In this document: positions 31,721 through 43,097 of the stretch, in pieces
How the letters are laid out: the number at the start of each line of letters is the position of its first letter
Position numbering within the stretch: the stretch's first letter is position 1
Source: Cycas panzhihuaensis
Taxonomy: Eukaryota; Cycadophyta
Length of the DNA stretch: 64,000 bases
Direction: 5' to 3'
NCBI GenBank assembly: GCA_023213395.1
Contig: CM041465.1
Span: 44,151,741-44,215,740 of the forward strand
Program-made: the position numbers and the translations under genes
Notes under the pieces: generated by a model
Seen by the model: only the letters and a program-made list of their open reading frames with translations
Told to the model about the DNA's origin: nothing
Databases searched by the model: none

Positions 31721-34700
31721 CTACAAAAGGAAATCTGGAATAACCGGTGTTTGTGGAGCCACTTGCAATGGACTATCAACTCTTTGTCTATTACGATGCT
31801 TTGCATGATGATGGTTGGCTCTCTTTGACTGCCCTCTGTGATGTCTTCCCTGCTTGATGTCTTTCTCCTTATGATCTGAATCAGAACTTTTATAAGTTTT
31901 CTTCCCGTGCTTGGAATGTTTGTGCCCACTGGGACTCTGCCTCTCAGTGTTATGTTTTTCTATGACATCCACACATCCCTCTGGAATATCAACAGAATTG
32001 TCATCTATTCTTACCACTTTCTTGTCTTCTCTCCTACACAAAGTTTCAGAGTGTCGTCCTGGCCGCCGATGGTGCCCACCAGATGGTACTTTAGATTTGT
32101 TTTCACGACCTCGACTGCTGGAACCTACTGAATGCTTGCTTTTTTCACCAGAAAGGACATCTCTGATGGCATTTGAAATAAAGTTGTCTTTCAAATCCTT
32201 ACCTTGCTTGGATGTCGATATCAGTGCCTCATCTCCCTCATCCAGTCTCACCACCACTGGCCGTGCTTTTGTGCGTTGCGTCTTTGTGGAGAAAAGAGAC
32301 TGCTCTGCAAGCTTAAGAATATCTGAACTTGCCTCGGGAGCTGCAAGAGGAACGTCAAGTTGTGACACATGAGGTGGTGGATAATCATCGGTTTTTGTTT
32401 CAGATTTTTCTGTAGGTAGATAGAATGCTCCATGCCGCTGCCTATGTTGTGCCAATAAAGAAGTTGATTCTCCAAACGGCAGCGGCTCTTCCTTGGCACG
32501 CTGACTAAACACAGGAATGCTGTCCCACTCTCTATGCTGAGGATTTTTGAGATACCATTCTTTCCCTTCATCGCATAAAAGTTGGTTATCAGCTAGAACT
32601 TGAGCCAAATCATCAAGATTCTCCTTGAGAATGAGCCCATCTGGAGTTGGTACCCTTTGTTGTGCAAGTACTGAAACTGGACTAAGCTCTTCTGCAAAAA
32701 TACTGTGCATGTAAGTGATGATTTCAACAGCCTCAGAGCCCTGTGTTTCCCATATATCTTGATTTTCTGTTGGACCTCGCCTCTCCACCAGACACCCTGG
32801 GATTTCCTCCAGTGATTTCAAAAGGCCAAGTATATTACATGCTCTCTCCTGCACCTCCACATCTTCACTCTCTGAAAGTGGACCAACGGTCAATTTGATT
32901 AGCTTCGCCAAATGGACTAGAGAACCATCTGAATCACATTCCTTTGCAAAACTGTCTGATGAATGTGCTTGTTCTTCTGGGAAGGTGAATTTATCACTGC
33001 CCATAGCCACATCCGCTCCTGCACTGCTAGGAATTTCTAGATTCAACCTTGGGTTGAAAGGTTCTTCATCTTCAAAATCTGCAGAAATTTCCTTCTTCTC
33101 AAGGCTACCATTTGATGAGGTGCTTTTCTGAAGACCAGTGCATGTAGCTTCTTCCTTCATACCGGTCAAAGCTGAACTGTCATTACAAATTCCAGTTACT
33201 GTAATTTCTTCCTTTAAACTGGACAAACCAGATATTCTTTGTTCTAATGCTTTCTTAGGTTTTGTATCCACCTCTTCTGTTAGACCGCCAATTGCCAAAG
33301 AAAGAAGCTGAGCTTCCTTCACCTTCCCTGAGTCTTTTATAGAGGATTCGGAGACATGGAGTTTGCTCCTCTTTAGATAAAAGTAAAAATAGAAAACAAA
33401 AACTTTAAGCACTGATTGGAGATAAACAGATCTCACAGATGGTGGCAAAAGGTTAGTTCGGGGCTGCAGCAAAGCTTCAATAATCTCGAAAGGATTTTGT
33501 GAATGTTCAACGTACTCCCCAGCAATCCAGGCTGCTGCAGACAGCACTCTATGGAGAAATGGATATCCAAGCAAAGAAGGATCGATCAAGAGGTTGCGGG
33601 CAACATGCACCAGCTCTGACCTGACATCTTTAACCCTCATCCCAATGTCTATAAGCTGCCTTTCCACTTCTTGACCATGCTTACAGTGAGGAATTCTTGC
33701 AATGTCACCTAGAACTGATACATACCAGCCAAAATCAGTGACCAACTCATACAGATTCCTGCTGCAAGTGGAAAGAATTGCAATTAAGATTTCATTACAA
33801 AACTCAGGGTTTGATGTAAGAGCATAATGCATCAAAACCTGTACTATCTCAACAATATTACTCTCAGATACCATCCCAATGACAAGGCGCAATGATGCCA
33901 ACTGTATGCTGAGATCTATGTCACTAAGGGCCTTGATTATTACTTCTTTATTTTCAGAAACAGCCCACACATGTTTTGGCATGAGAGCAGCAAGAGCCTG
34001 CAATCCGAGGTACTTAAGATTGGGATCATCTTCCATCATTAAATCCTTCAATTTCTCCACAGCCAATTTGACTGCCCTATTATAATCTGTCAATCCCGAC
34101 ACCACAGTTCGTATACACTCCAAAAGCAGTGATTTCGCCACTGTTTTATTCATATGCTCACAAATGGGCTCCACAATCTTCTTCCCTAACCTAGGTTCCA
34201 AAGGTGCCAACACCCCAAATATTTTCACGACCTTAATAAGAAGCCAATTATTTGTGGAATCTACCAGAAGCCTGTAAAACTCAGGGGCCAGAGGAAGGTA
34301 TGCCTTTGGGTCTTTCATGGCCAATTCACAAAACACGCTCACTGCAGCACATGCAACTTGTGGATCCGAGTCTTCCAGATTCTCCACCAATCGTTTAAAT
34401 GCTATTCTAACAGCATCTGGGTACTTGTCAAAAATCCTCAAAAGCACTATGGTGGCCTTTTTTCTTAAATACAACTTACTGCTTCCCAGCATGGTAAAAA
34501 CCTCAGGGGTTAAATCCCTAGCAAGATCCGGTGTTGCAATTCGTGATAGGCATTCGAGTGCAAGGCCAGCTTCGTACTCGTTGGTGCTTGTTAAATCCTT
34601 TCTTAATTGATTGGTTATAAGCAGTAACACTTCTGTGTCCTCCTGGAAGGACTGGGAAGCAGCTAGATAGCCTATTTTCTTGTGAGAGAATCTGGGCATG

Positions 34701-34942
34701 CTCATAACTTCAACTACATGGAAGGCTGCCCAAGACATGTTAAATCCTTGGAGCATGTTCAGGTATGTCAGTTTCTGCAGTGCTACAGCTTTTGTGTGGT
34801 GATCCGTTGACTTTATTTCTTTGTGGATTTCATCCATGGCTTTGCTTAAATACCGGGCTTCACCTATCATCTGTACACGGAGGCCCTTCACAAGATCCTC
34901 CAGAGACTTCTGGAAGAACGACTCCATGATGCTGGATGCCAT
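31721..34942 (-). CDS. AP3D: AP-3 complex subunit delta (delta-adaptin)
   Basis: A single uninterrupted frame of 1073 codons, the only intact host gene in the window. It encodes the large subunit that, with beta3, mu3 and sigma3, forms the AP-3 coat adaptor, which sorts membrane cargo from Golgi/endosomes to the vacuole. The N-terminal half (about residues 5-560) is an Adaptin_N/HEAT trunk. It has typical plant delta-adaptin phrases: SLEDLVKGLR near the start, ANEYEAGLALECLSRI-like text, DLARDLTPEVFTMLGSSK, NNWLLIKVVKIFG, EPICEHMNKTVAKS, IPHCKHGQEVERQLIDIGMR and ALLQPRTNLLPPS. A charged hinge follows, and the last roughly 130 residues are rich in His, Lys and Arg, ending VIPDFLL. The lack of introns agrees with the Arabidopsis gene, whose protein is about 200 residues shorter. 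An ATG five codons upstream (34957) is also in frame; I chose MASSIMESFFQ at 34942 because it fits the family start. Confidence 0.95.
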   Translation of the reverse strand: MASSIMESFFQKSLEDLVKGLRVQMIGEARYLSKAMDEIHKEIKSTDHHTKAVALQKLTYLNMLQGFNMSWAAFHVVEVMSMPRFSHKKIGYLAASQSFQEDTEVLLLITNQLRKDLTSTNEYEAGLALECLSRIATPDLARDLTPEVFTMLGSSKLYLRKKATIVLLRIFDKYPDAVRIAFKRLVENLEDSDPQVACAAVSVFCELAMKDPKAYLPLAPEFYRLLVDSTNNWLLIKVVKIFGVLAPLEPRLGKKIVEPICEHMNKTVAKSLLLECIRTVVSGLTDYNRAVKLAVEKLKDLMMEDDPNLKYLGLQALAALMPKHVWAVSENKEVIIKALSDIDLSIQLASLRLVIGMVSESNIVEIVQVLMHYALTSNPEFCNEILIAILSTCSRNLYELVTDFGWYVSVLGDIARIPHCKHGQEVERQLIDIGMRVKDVRSELVHVARNLLIDPSLLGYPFLHRVLSAAAWIAGEYVEHSQNPFEIIEALLQPRTNLLPPSVRSVYLQSVLKVFVFYFYFYLKRSKLHVSESSIKDSGKVKEAQLLSLAIGGLTEEVDTKPKKALEQRISGLSSLKEEITVTGICNDSSALTGMKEEATCTGLQKSTSSNGSLEKKEISADFEDEEPFNPRLNLEIPSSAGADVAMGSDKFTFPEEQAHSSDSFAKECDSDGSLVHLAKLIKLTVGPLSESEDVEVQERACNILGLLKSLEEIPGCLVERRGPTENQDIWETQGSEAVEIITYMHSIFAEELSPVSVLAQQRVPTPDGLILKENLDDLAQVLADNQLLCDEGKEWYLKNPQHREWDSIPVFSQRAKEEPLPFGESTSLLAQHRQRHGAFYLPTEKSETKTDDYPPPHVSQLDVPLAAPEASSDILKLAEQSLFSTKTQRTKARPVVVRLDEGDEALISTSKQGKDLKDNFISNAIRDVLSGEKSKHSVGSSSRGRENKSKVPSGGHHRRPGRHSETLCRREDKKVVRIDDNSVDIPEGCVDVIEKHNTERQSPSGHKHSKHGKKTYKSSDSDHKEKDIKQGRHHRGQSKRANHHHAKHRNRQRVDSPLQVAPQTPVIPDFLL

Positions 34943-35460
34943 TATATATAATAACAAGTATATTATTTCTCCCTGGATATATTTATGTGGGCATAGATAT
35001 ATGACAACTGGAATTCTACAAATATGAAAGCTGGAATACTAATATATGATAGATCGGGAAGGGAAACAACCTGGGGAGATTGAAATCTGTCAGGAACCCC
35101 TTCTCCGCCTCAAGTCTCTGCTCCACTCATCCATTGCTCCAAGTTGTTGCATAATAATTGCCCGCAGAAAAGAATTTGGCGATTGCAAAAAAGAAATATG
35201 ATACATTACCAGGAGAGGAACACGAAACACCACCAGGATTGGCACCTCTCTCTCTCTCTCTCTTCACCCGATAAGACCGAGAAAACATTGAGCGACAAGG
35301 TTCCTAGTTCGACTCTCGCGAATGTGTATGTAGCTATGGAGCATGGCCATAATAGAGAGTTTCTTATTTCTCCCAACCCTCCATGGTTCGAGCCTTTTGA
35401 AGTGCTGTAACCATGCGTCTGGTCTTGCGAAAATTGGAGACTGGTTTGGGAAAGCAATTT
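34943..35460 (-). promoter_or_regulatory. Upstream region of AP-3 delta
   Basis: It probably holds the 5' UTR and core promoter. A (CT)8-type run at about 35249-35265 reads as GA repeat on the gene strand, a common feature of plant 5' UTRs and promoters. The transcription start cannot be placed from sequence alone. Confidence 0.4.
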
Positions 35461-36689
35461 AATCGTCAGTGAGCGAAAGATCTTAAGTCAAGACGCTAAA
35501 AAAAACAACTTTATACGTCAAAGTGTATCAAGTGTAGGGAGGATCGACTCTATGAAATATATTGAGGGTTACGACACTCTTACGAAAAGGAAAAACTAAA
35601 TTATTGGTAAACTATTTGCGATTATTGGTAAATGAAAGCAAAACAACGTTGTGAACATTATGAAGGTAAAAGCAAAAAATAATTGTATATTAAAATATTA
35701 ATTTAATAATAAGGCTATAGAAGATGTGTTATTATATAAATATTTTGGTCTAATTTTTTAAAGTTTAATAACAATTATTATATCAAATATATATCTTACT
35801 TTGAGAAGTTTAAGAGTGTTGATAGGCACATTTGTGAGGAGTTTATGAGACATAAAAAGTTCGTGCAAGTATATTAGAATGCTTTTGACTATTTACTTCC
35901 ATTAATAGAGTGGAATAAATAATCATAAAGAAGTGCATTAGAGGTGCCTATTAGTACAATTAGGGGATGGAGGGTAAATTATATAGTAAAAAATAAATGT
36001 AAAGTAGTTGTACTTTGAATACGAAAAACAAGAAGGGTTCTCTTTGATATCTCAATAACATTAGTAATACTACATAGGACTGGAAACTTATAAGAGAAAG
36101 TATATCATGTACAATTATAAGAGGTTTATATTCAACACAATGAAAGCAAATGTCATGATCCCATATTGAATTCTTCTCTTAGGATTAGAATGATGCCTTT
36201 ACAAGCAAAAATAATCACCAAATACTTAATGCACATACCTAATTGCTATACTATTGTTAATTACCAATACTTTATATAATGGAAACAATCTCATTAAATA
36301 TGTTAAACACTTTGTAATTGTTACATGGGTATAAGCATTACACTTGAATCCCTTTGTAGGTGTCTTATGGAGGTCTTTTTTTAGCCCATAGTTTATACCC
36401 ATTATATTGTAAAATCACAAAGTGATATCTTGTAAAGTTGTATCTATATATTCTTATATAACAACACATGTAAAAGGTTGGATAAGTCTTTGATGAGTCG
36501 ATGAGAAGAGTTGAGGTTTTCACCTTTGTAATTCTTTATTTCTTACTCAGATTAATAAAAAGGTCTATGCTTAGACCTGAATCTCCTGGTGTTCTTTGTT
36601 ATATACTTGGTTTGTTTATGCTATTTGTTCTTTACATGGTTTAGAGTCTAATTAATACATTGTTTCTGTGATTATATTTTCTCTTTATT
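35461..36689. other. AT-rich intergenic DNA and probable 5' LTR of element C
   Basis: No gene. The last few hundred bases before 36690 look like LTR sequence (a TGTTACATGGG start is possible at 36319; TATATA near 36446). Because no second copy is present, the LTR limits are not defined. Confidence 0.4.
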
Positions 36690-36773
36690 TGGTATCAAAG
36701 CTAAAGGTTTTAGTTCTATGGGAATCTATTTAGTGAGTGAAAACCTTATTTGGTAAACTTGAGTGTGAAAATC

Positions 36774-37550
36774 ATGGCAAGTACTACAAAGATACAAATT
36801 GAAAAGTTCAATGACTAGAACTTTAAGTTGTGGAAGCTAAAGATGGAAGATGTACTCGTCGAGAAGGATCAATGGATCATTGTAGTAGGAACACAACCTG
36901 TAAATATAGTTGATGAAGACTAGAACAAGCTTGATAAAAAAGTAATCAGTTTAATAAGGCTATATCTTTCAAATACGATGTAGTTGAACATTACCACAAA
37001 GTCTACGGCCAATGATCTATGAAAGAAGTTAGGGGCTTTAAATCAGATTAAGTCCCTAGTTAATAAGTTATTTCTTCGAAAGAAACTACATTCAATCAAG
37101 ATGAGTGATGGAGATATAGTTGTAGATCATCTCACTACATTTAACGCTATGGTAAGTTAACTTATTTCTGTTGGGGTAATAATATCTGAAGAAGATATAA
37201 AGTATATTACCATATTCTATTCGCTTCCTAATTTCTAGGATAATTTCATGATGATGATTAGCAGCACAACTACTACCATCCTAAAATTTGATGATGTTAT
37301 TACCACCCTGTTGTCAGAAGAGACAAGGCAAAAATCTTCTAAGGATCATTCAAAAAAAGCATTAGTAGTGAGATGTTAAATGTTAAAGTGCGGCCAACAA
37401 AGACCTAAAAGCAGATAGCCAAAATCTATAGGAAAATCCAAATCTCCAGATAGAGGCCCCTTAATATATTAGAGATGTGGGAAGCCTAGCCATATGAAAG
37501 GCTAGTGTCGAGTCAAGGTTGATAAGGGAAAGTCACCTGAAACTACTTCT
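36774..37550 (+). pseudogene. Copia gag (element C)
   Basis: ATG at 36774 starts MASTTKIQIEKFND then NFKLWKLKMEDVL, a Tnt1-like gag beginning. A stop sits at 36816-36818 and many follow. The zinc knuckle near 37467-37510 is recognisable (Y-stop-R-C-G-K-P-S-H-M-K-G-stop-C). The first Cys reads TAT and two other codons read TAG, all one transition from the family pattern. Confidence 0.85.
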
Positions 37551-38820
37551 TCCATGGTAGCAAAAGCCTCTGGTAAAGCCGACGGCACCATTTATTTGGC
37601 AACCTTAGGTAAGTTATCAAATGTTGAGTCTTGGTTAATTAACTCTGGTGCTTCACTTTATGTTACTCCCCATAGGGAGGGGTTTTGTAAATATAAAAGT
37701 ATTAATGGAGGTAAAGTATTTCCTGGTAATGATTACCCATATAAAATTATAGGTCATGGAAGGGTGAAGGTTCGATTTAGGGATGGAAGGGTTAAAACTA
37801 TCCCTGATGTAAGTCATATTCCTAGTTTCGCTATAAGTCTATTATCTATTAGTTAATTGGGTGATGCAAGAATAGAAGTGATTTTCAATAAAGACAATTA
37901 TATAATGGTTCGAAAAGCATTGGTATTAGTAAGAGAGGTTTGATTTTGAATATTATACAAGCTTGATGCAAGCATAGTGTGTGCTAGCAATTGTAATCTA
38001 GCTATTACAAAAAGTAGCAATAATGTAGGTGGGACCCAATTATCACTTGCTAATAAAACAATATTGTGGCATCAAAGGTTGGGCCACATTGAAAAGAAAG
38101 GCCTCCACAATTTATTCTCCAAAGGTATGGCAGAAAATATTTCTAGAATTAATGGCTCATTTGATTTTGATTTCTATGAGCATTATGTGTATGGCAAACA
38201 AAATCAAGTTAGTTTTCCTTCAAGCTTGAAGAGAGCAAAGGGTATTTTATAATTAGTGCATAACAATGTTTTTGGACATGTCGATGCACCCTCATTGGTT
38301 GGGTCTAAATACTTTGTCTCATTTATAGATGATTTCTCAAGAAATATATGGTTGTACTTTCTCATGTAGAAATCTGAGGTCTTCAGTAAATTCAAAGAAT
38401 TCAATGTTTTGATCAAGAATCAAAGTGACAAGGAGATCAAGGTACTAAGGACTGATAATAGAGGTGAGTTTTGCCCAAAGGAGTTTGAGCAATTATGTAA
38501 GCAATACGAGATAGCAAGGCATAAGATAATTCCTTATACACCATAATAGAATGGAGTTGTTAAAAGGATGAATAGGACCTTATTAGAGATCTCAAGGAGC
38601 ATACTCACTACTACTAGTTTAGAGAAGAAATTGTAGGCTGAGGTTGTGATGACTATAAGCTACCTAATAAATAGATCATTGACAATTACCTTAGTGTACA
38701 AAACACCTGAAGAAGTGTGGTTTGGTAAGAAACCATCTCTTGGTCATCATAGAGTTTTTGGTTGTGAAGCTTTTGTGTATGTTCCTAAATTGAATAGGAA
38801 GGACCAACTATAAAGCACAA
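37551..38820 (+). pseudogene. Copia protease, pre-integrase and integrase (element C)
   Basis: The protease motif reads WLINSGASLYVTP, with the catalytic Asp changed to Asn (37641-37643). Pre-integrase LWHQRLGHIEKKGL lies near 38070. Integrase has SFIDDFSRNIWLYFL and KVLRTDNRGEF. TAA TAG at 38544-38549 replace the two Gln codons of the conserved TPQQNG motif, and TAG at 38634-38636 stands where Trp is usual. KTPEEVWFGKKPSLGHHRVFGCEAFVYVP follows. Confidence 0.88.
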
Positions 38821-39179
38821 AAGACTATTTTCATTGGCCATGGTGATGGTATTAAAGGGTACAAGTTTTATAATGTTTAAACACATAAAGTTGTCTATAG
38901 TCATAATGTTGTCTTTAGAGAGGATTTCAAATCTCTAAAGTAGGATGAAGAACCAAAGGAAGAAGACTCTAAAAAGGTATAATTTAAGATAAGGGATAAA
39001 GATTCTGCATCAGAATATGAGTCAGCTAAAGAGGAAGGACCAACTATATAAGTAGTTCAACCTCAAGAACCTCCATTTTGAGGAGATCAACTCGTAAGAG
39101 AAGGCAACCTGATAGGTATATTCTTAAATATTTTCGTCCCTCCTCTTTTGTTTTATCTACTACAGATGATGATCCAGGT

Positions 39180-40090
39180 ACTGTTTATGAGGCTTTAGAG
39201 TTAAAAGAGAGCCAACTCTAGATTAAGGCTATAGAAGAAGAAATGATGGCCTTTGATAAAAATAACACATGGGATTTAGTGGATCTACCTGATGGTAGAA
39301 AACTTATTGATAACAAATGGATCTTCAAGAAGAAATTCTAGCCAAATAGTAATGTGGAAAAGTATAAGGCTCACTTATTAGTAAAGGGCTATTCCCAAGT
39401 TAAGGGAATAGATTTTAGTGAGGTATTGTCTCTTGTTATAAAAGTAATTTCAATTAGATTTTTGTTAGACGTAGAAACTGCCTATGACCTTGAGATGGAT
39501 CAAATGGATGTGAAAAATACATTTCTTCATTGTGACCTTGAGGAAGAAATTTATATGTTACACCCTAAAGGGTTTGAAGTTATAAGGAAGGAGAATATGG
39601 TGTGTAGGTTAAAGAAGTCAGTATATGGCTTAAAACAATAACCGAGGATATGGTGTCAGAAGTTTGATTGATATATGTTAGCTAATGGATTTGTACGTAA
39701 TAAAGTAGATCATTGTGTCTATTATAAACAAGTTGGTAATCACTTTGTTATTCTAGGTTTATATGTTGATAATATACTTTTAGTTGGTAACAATAAAGAA
39801 ATAAACCAACTTGTGAAAGGCCAACTAGCATCTCATTTTGAGATGAAGGACCACAGTGCTACATATTTTATTTTAGATATTGAGATTAAAAGAGATAGAA
39901 GAAATATAAAGATTTAACTTAGCCAAAAGCGGTACATTAAGATGATACTACAACAGTTTAGGTTGCATGATAGAAAATAAGTTAATGTTCCTCTTCTTAT
40001 TGGTTTAAAATTATCAATTGAACAATCCCCAAAGACTCACTAAGAAGTTAAAGATATAACATTTGTCACTTATACTAGTGTTGTTGGTAG
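39180..40090 (+). pseudogene. Copia reverse transcriptase (element C)
   Basis: RT is seen from NNTWDLVDLPDGRK through EKYKAHLLVKGYSQVKGIDFSEV, QMDVKNTFLHCDLEEEIYM and KKSVYGLKQ. The active-site motif reads YVDN instead of YVDD in GLYVDNILLVG, so the second catalytic Asp is lost by a G-to-A change. SHFEMKDHSATYFILDIEI follows. The solo LTR interrupts it after TSVVG. Confidence 0.88.
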
Positions 40091-40711
40091 TGTAGCGAGT
40101 CCTTTACCCAATTGGACAGAAAATAGAGCAGAGTAGGGCGAATTCACAAACACAAAACACTAATAGAGAAAAAGTCCACAAATGCTAAAACCAAATAGAG
40201 TGAATTCACAAATGGCAAACACCTCTTAATCCAAAATTATATCTCCAATTATAGGTTAAATACAAAATACGATACCAAAATGTACAAAATATAAGTAGAG
40301 TTCCTACAGAGTACCTGTACTGCCTACAACAATCACCAAACCCTTCGACGCAGGGATCCTCCCAGAATTTGCAGCCCTAAGGCCAAAAATTTGCACTTGC
40401 CTTAAGGCCAAAAATGAAGAGGACAAAGCTTCACAAATGGATAATTTCGAATGATACTCAAAGTCCCTATATATAGATGCATAAACTAGGACAAAATGAA
40501 GTCAGCCAGAGCAGGGAGGAGTGCACCCAACATAATCATGAGAAGTCAGCCACAGCTTCTCAAAAACTTGGCAGGCCATCTTTAAATGGTTATAACTTTT
40601 GATAGGTATGTCAGAATTGACTTTCGTTTGAACCGTTGGAATCATCGTTCAGAGGACTTTCATTTGAATGTTCATATGATATACCTTTTGACCATATTTT
40701 GGAGTGCTACA
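40091..40711. repeat. Solo LTR inserted in element C
   Basis: A 621-bp segment starts TGTAGCGAG and ends GTGCTACA, so its ends are inverted (TGTAGC/GCTACA). It is flanked by the exact duplication GGTAG (40086-40090 and 40712-40716). Removing it rejoins the frame VVG and SLMYVM. No internal element DNA remains, so it arose by LTR-LTR recombination. Its family is not otherwise present in the window, although 40588-40705 resembles 2820-2925 and 3859-3980. Confidence 0.93.
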
Positions 40712-41166
40712 GGTAGCCTAATGTATGTGATGATTTACACTCGACTAAACATTACTCCATGTAGTAGGAGTAGTTAGTAGGTATATATCAAACCTAGCCA
40801 AGGAGCATTGGGTGGTTGTGAAAAGGATTTTCAGTTATCTGTGAGGTACATCAAACTATGGAATTTGCTACCAAGGATATCTGATGGAGAGTAGAACAGT
40901 GAACATGTGAGGATTTGTTGATGTTAATTGGGCCGAAGATCTTGACAGTAGAAGATCTATAAGTAGGTATGTTTTCACCCTTTGTGGCAGTGCAATTAGC
41001 TAGATGAGCAAAAGATAGTAAGTTGTAGCACTTTCTAGCACAGAAGCTAAGTATATGGCAGCTACTCATGCGTGCAAGAAAGTGATTTGGTTACAAAGAT
41101 TATGCACAGATATTGGCTTCAAGCATAATGTTGTGAGGATAGATTATGATAGTCAAAGTGCAATAT
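40712..41166 (+). pseudogene. Copia RNase H (element C), truncated
   Basis: It begins SLMYVMIYTRLNIT, then pieces such as GVLRYIK-like text near 40840, a DVNWAEDL-like block near 40918, YVFTLCGSAI near 40972, STEAKYMAATHACKKVIWLQRL near 41038, and VRIDYDSQSAI, after which homology stops. Confidence 0.8.
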
Positions 41167-41191
41167 AAAATTAAATACTTTAGGTGAGATA

Positions 41192-41219
41192 ATACTAGGG
41201 TATACTATAACCCTAGTAT
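41192..41219. other. Hairpin next to the end of element C
   Basis: ATACTAGGGT (41192-41201), eight-base loop, ACCCTAGTAT (41210-41219). Perfect 10-bp arms, 25 bp beyond the end of Copia similarity. Confidence 0.7.
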
Positions 41220-43097
41220 AATCTTAATGTAAAATGAAGAAGTCTTAAATGCAAATTTCCTTCTAAAAAAATTCTAGACATAGGAGATCCTAATTACAAA
41301 AATAATATTATTCAACAAATTAAAGACCAAGTCTCACAAACACCGAAACATTTAAAGCAATAATCCTTAGCATCATTTAAAGATCCAATGAGTTCTATAA
41401 GTAGCACCAACATAAAATTTAATTACAACAAAAATATCATACTAGTAAATCTATAATACATACACCATAAAAACCCATTATTTCAAATGAATCCCATAGG
41501 AAGTCATATAAGAATCATAGGAGCTATTGTTAGGGATAACATTGCAGGTACCCATGGGAATTAGGTAGGAGCCATAAGATGTAATATAGGTAGTAATATA
41601 TAAGGAAAATAGATTCTAAGAGGTAAGCTTTGTACAAGTCTATGATGGCCTAAATCATGAAAAAAAATGTCAAGGGAGGCAATTTTATTTTTTTAGAAAT
41701 TTTCAAGAAATTTAAAGGAATTGCACAAATCTTTAATATTTACCCTTTAGCCTCCAAGCATTTTGCAAGTGGTCACATGGAAAAAATACAATCATCATGA
41801 CCTAAAATAATAAGGTGCTAGGTGAATTTCCACCTCAATTTTTTTTTTAATAGTATATTGTTACTATTTTAATAATAACTTTTACATATAATATTAGAAT
41901 TGAGAACTATTTAAATCGTTAAAAACTAAATCCAAACACCTTTGAAAAAACTAGTCACATGATATCCTTTTGATGAAAATGTGATAGAGAATTCAATGAA
42001 TGAATTTGAATGATGTGAAAATAATAATTTTATCAGTTCATTTTTAAAAAATTGAATGCATATTTTTACTTGATTTAATAATTAGAAGGTCCCCTGATGT
42101 ATTTCAAAGATTGTAGGTGAATATTTTGGGTGAAATTTAATAAAAAATAAAGAAAATTTTCTAGCTTATTTTAAAATTCATATGTATTTCAGCACTTTTA
42201 AGAATTTATTTTTGATATGACGGAGAGATAATGGATGATTATTTACATGTTGGGATGTTGATATGAAATCTCCCAAGAAAAAGAAAGAAAAATAATGAAG
42301 TGAATGGCTATCACAATTTAATGAAAAGTTGATGAAAATAATGAATTCAATCACTCGATATGATTAAATGAAAAAAACAACAAAAGTACAATAAGTGAAC
42401 CATCTTGATATGAGTTTATAGGCTAAGACCTAATGAGAGACATCACTTGGTATCATACTAAATAAGAGGAAAAGTCTTATATAATAATTGGAGAGTTAAG
42501 AGGTTGGCAATAAAAATTATATGTAAACCATAAATTCAAAGTAGTTAAGGGTAAGCAATAAACCTAAGCAATGGTTAAAAATGAACTAAAACCTTGAGTT
42601 CCTATGTAGAATTACTAATAGAGGTAGTATACTAGTGAAGTGTATAGAATCACCAATTGAGGTAGTATGATAGGATGCAAAGTCATTGATTAAGGCAATG
42701 CCACATTAATTGAGTTTGGTTCTTAAGAAAGATATAGAAAGAATGGGTTGAAAGATTCTCTTGTTACCTCATAAATGATTTGTTATGAAATAGTTTAATG
42801 GCCTACTAGTAAATATTATTATTTTGAAGAGTGGATAAGCTTGTTTATTTAGCTTATAAGTGGAAGATATGGAGATGGATACTTCATATGATATGATGAG
42901 TTATAAATCACGTTTGATTGATGATGTTTGATTATAGATAATGATATGATATTTTCTTAGAGGATGACAAGTAATAAAGATAATGATTAAATGAAGTTTG
43001 TAGGTGATTCAAGGAGGAAGGGATGAACAAGTTATCCAACATGATTCCTTTTTTAAGACAATTGTAATATTTTATAAACTAAACATTATAAGGGAGT
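41220..43097. other. AT-rich DNA, no gene seen
   Basis: No coding sequence or structured repeat was recognised on either strand. Confidence 0.5.

Larger units (their letters stand above)
36690..41166 (+). mobile_element. Copia LTR retrotransposon C, heavily mutated
   Basis: The primer-binding site TGGTATCAAAGC (36690-36701) is followed by gag, protease, integrase, RT and RNase H in Copia order. It has dozens of stops, almost all explainable by C-to-T or G-to-A changes. A solo LTR (40091-40711) splits the RT/RNase H region. Similarity ends near 41166 after VRIDYDSQSAI, and no 3' LTR is recognised. Confidence 0.88.

Noticed and set aside
31907-33131. Plus-strand ORFs (for example 31911-32372, 32895-33131) opposite AP-3 delta
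   Set aside because: They are antisense shadows of a well-conserved coding sequence and have no independent motif.
35249-35265. CT microsatellite as a mobile-element signal
   Set aside because: It is a simple dinucleotide run of a kind common upstream of plant genes. No further structure supports anything else.
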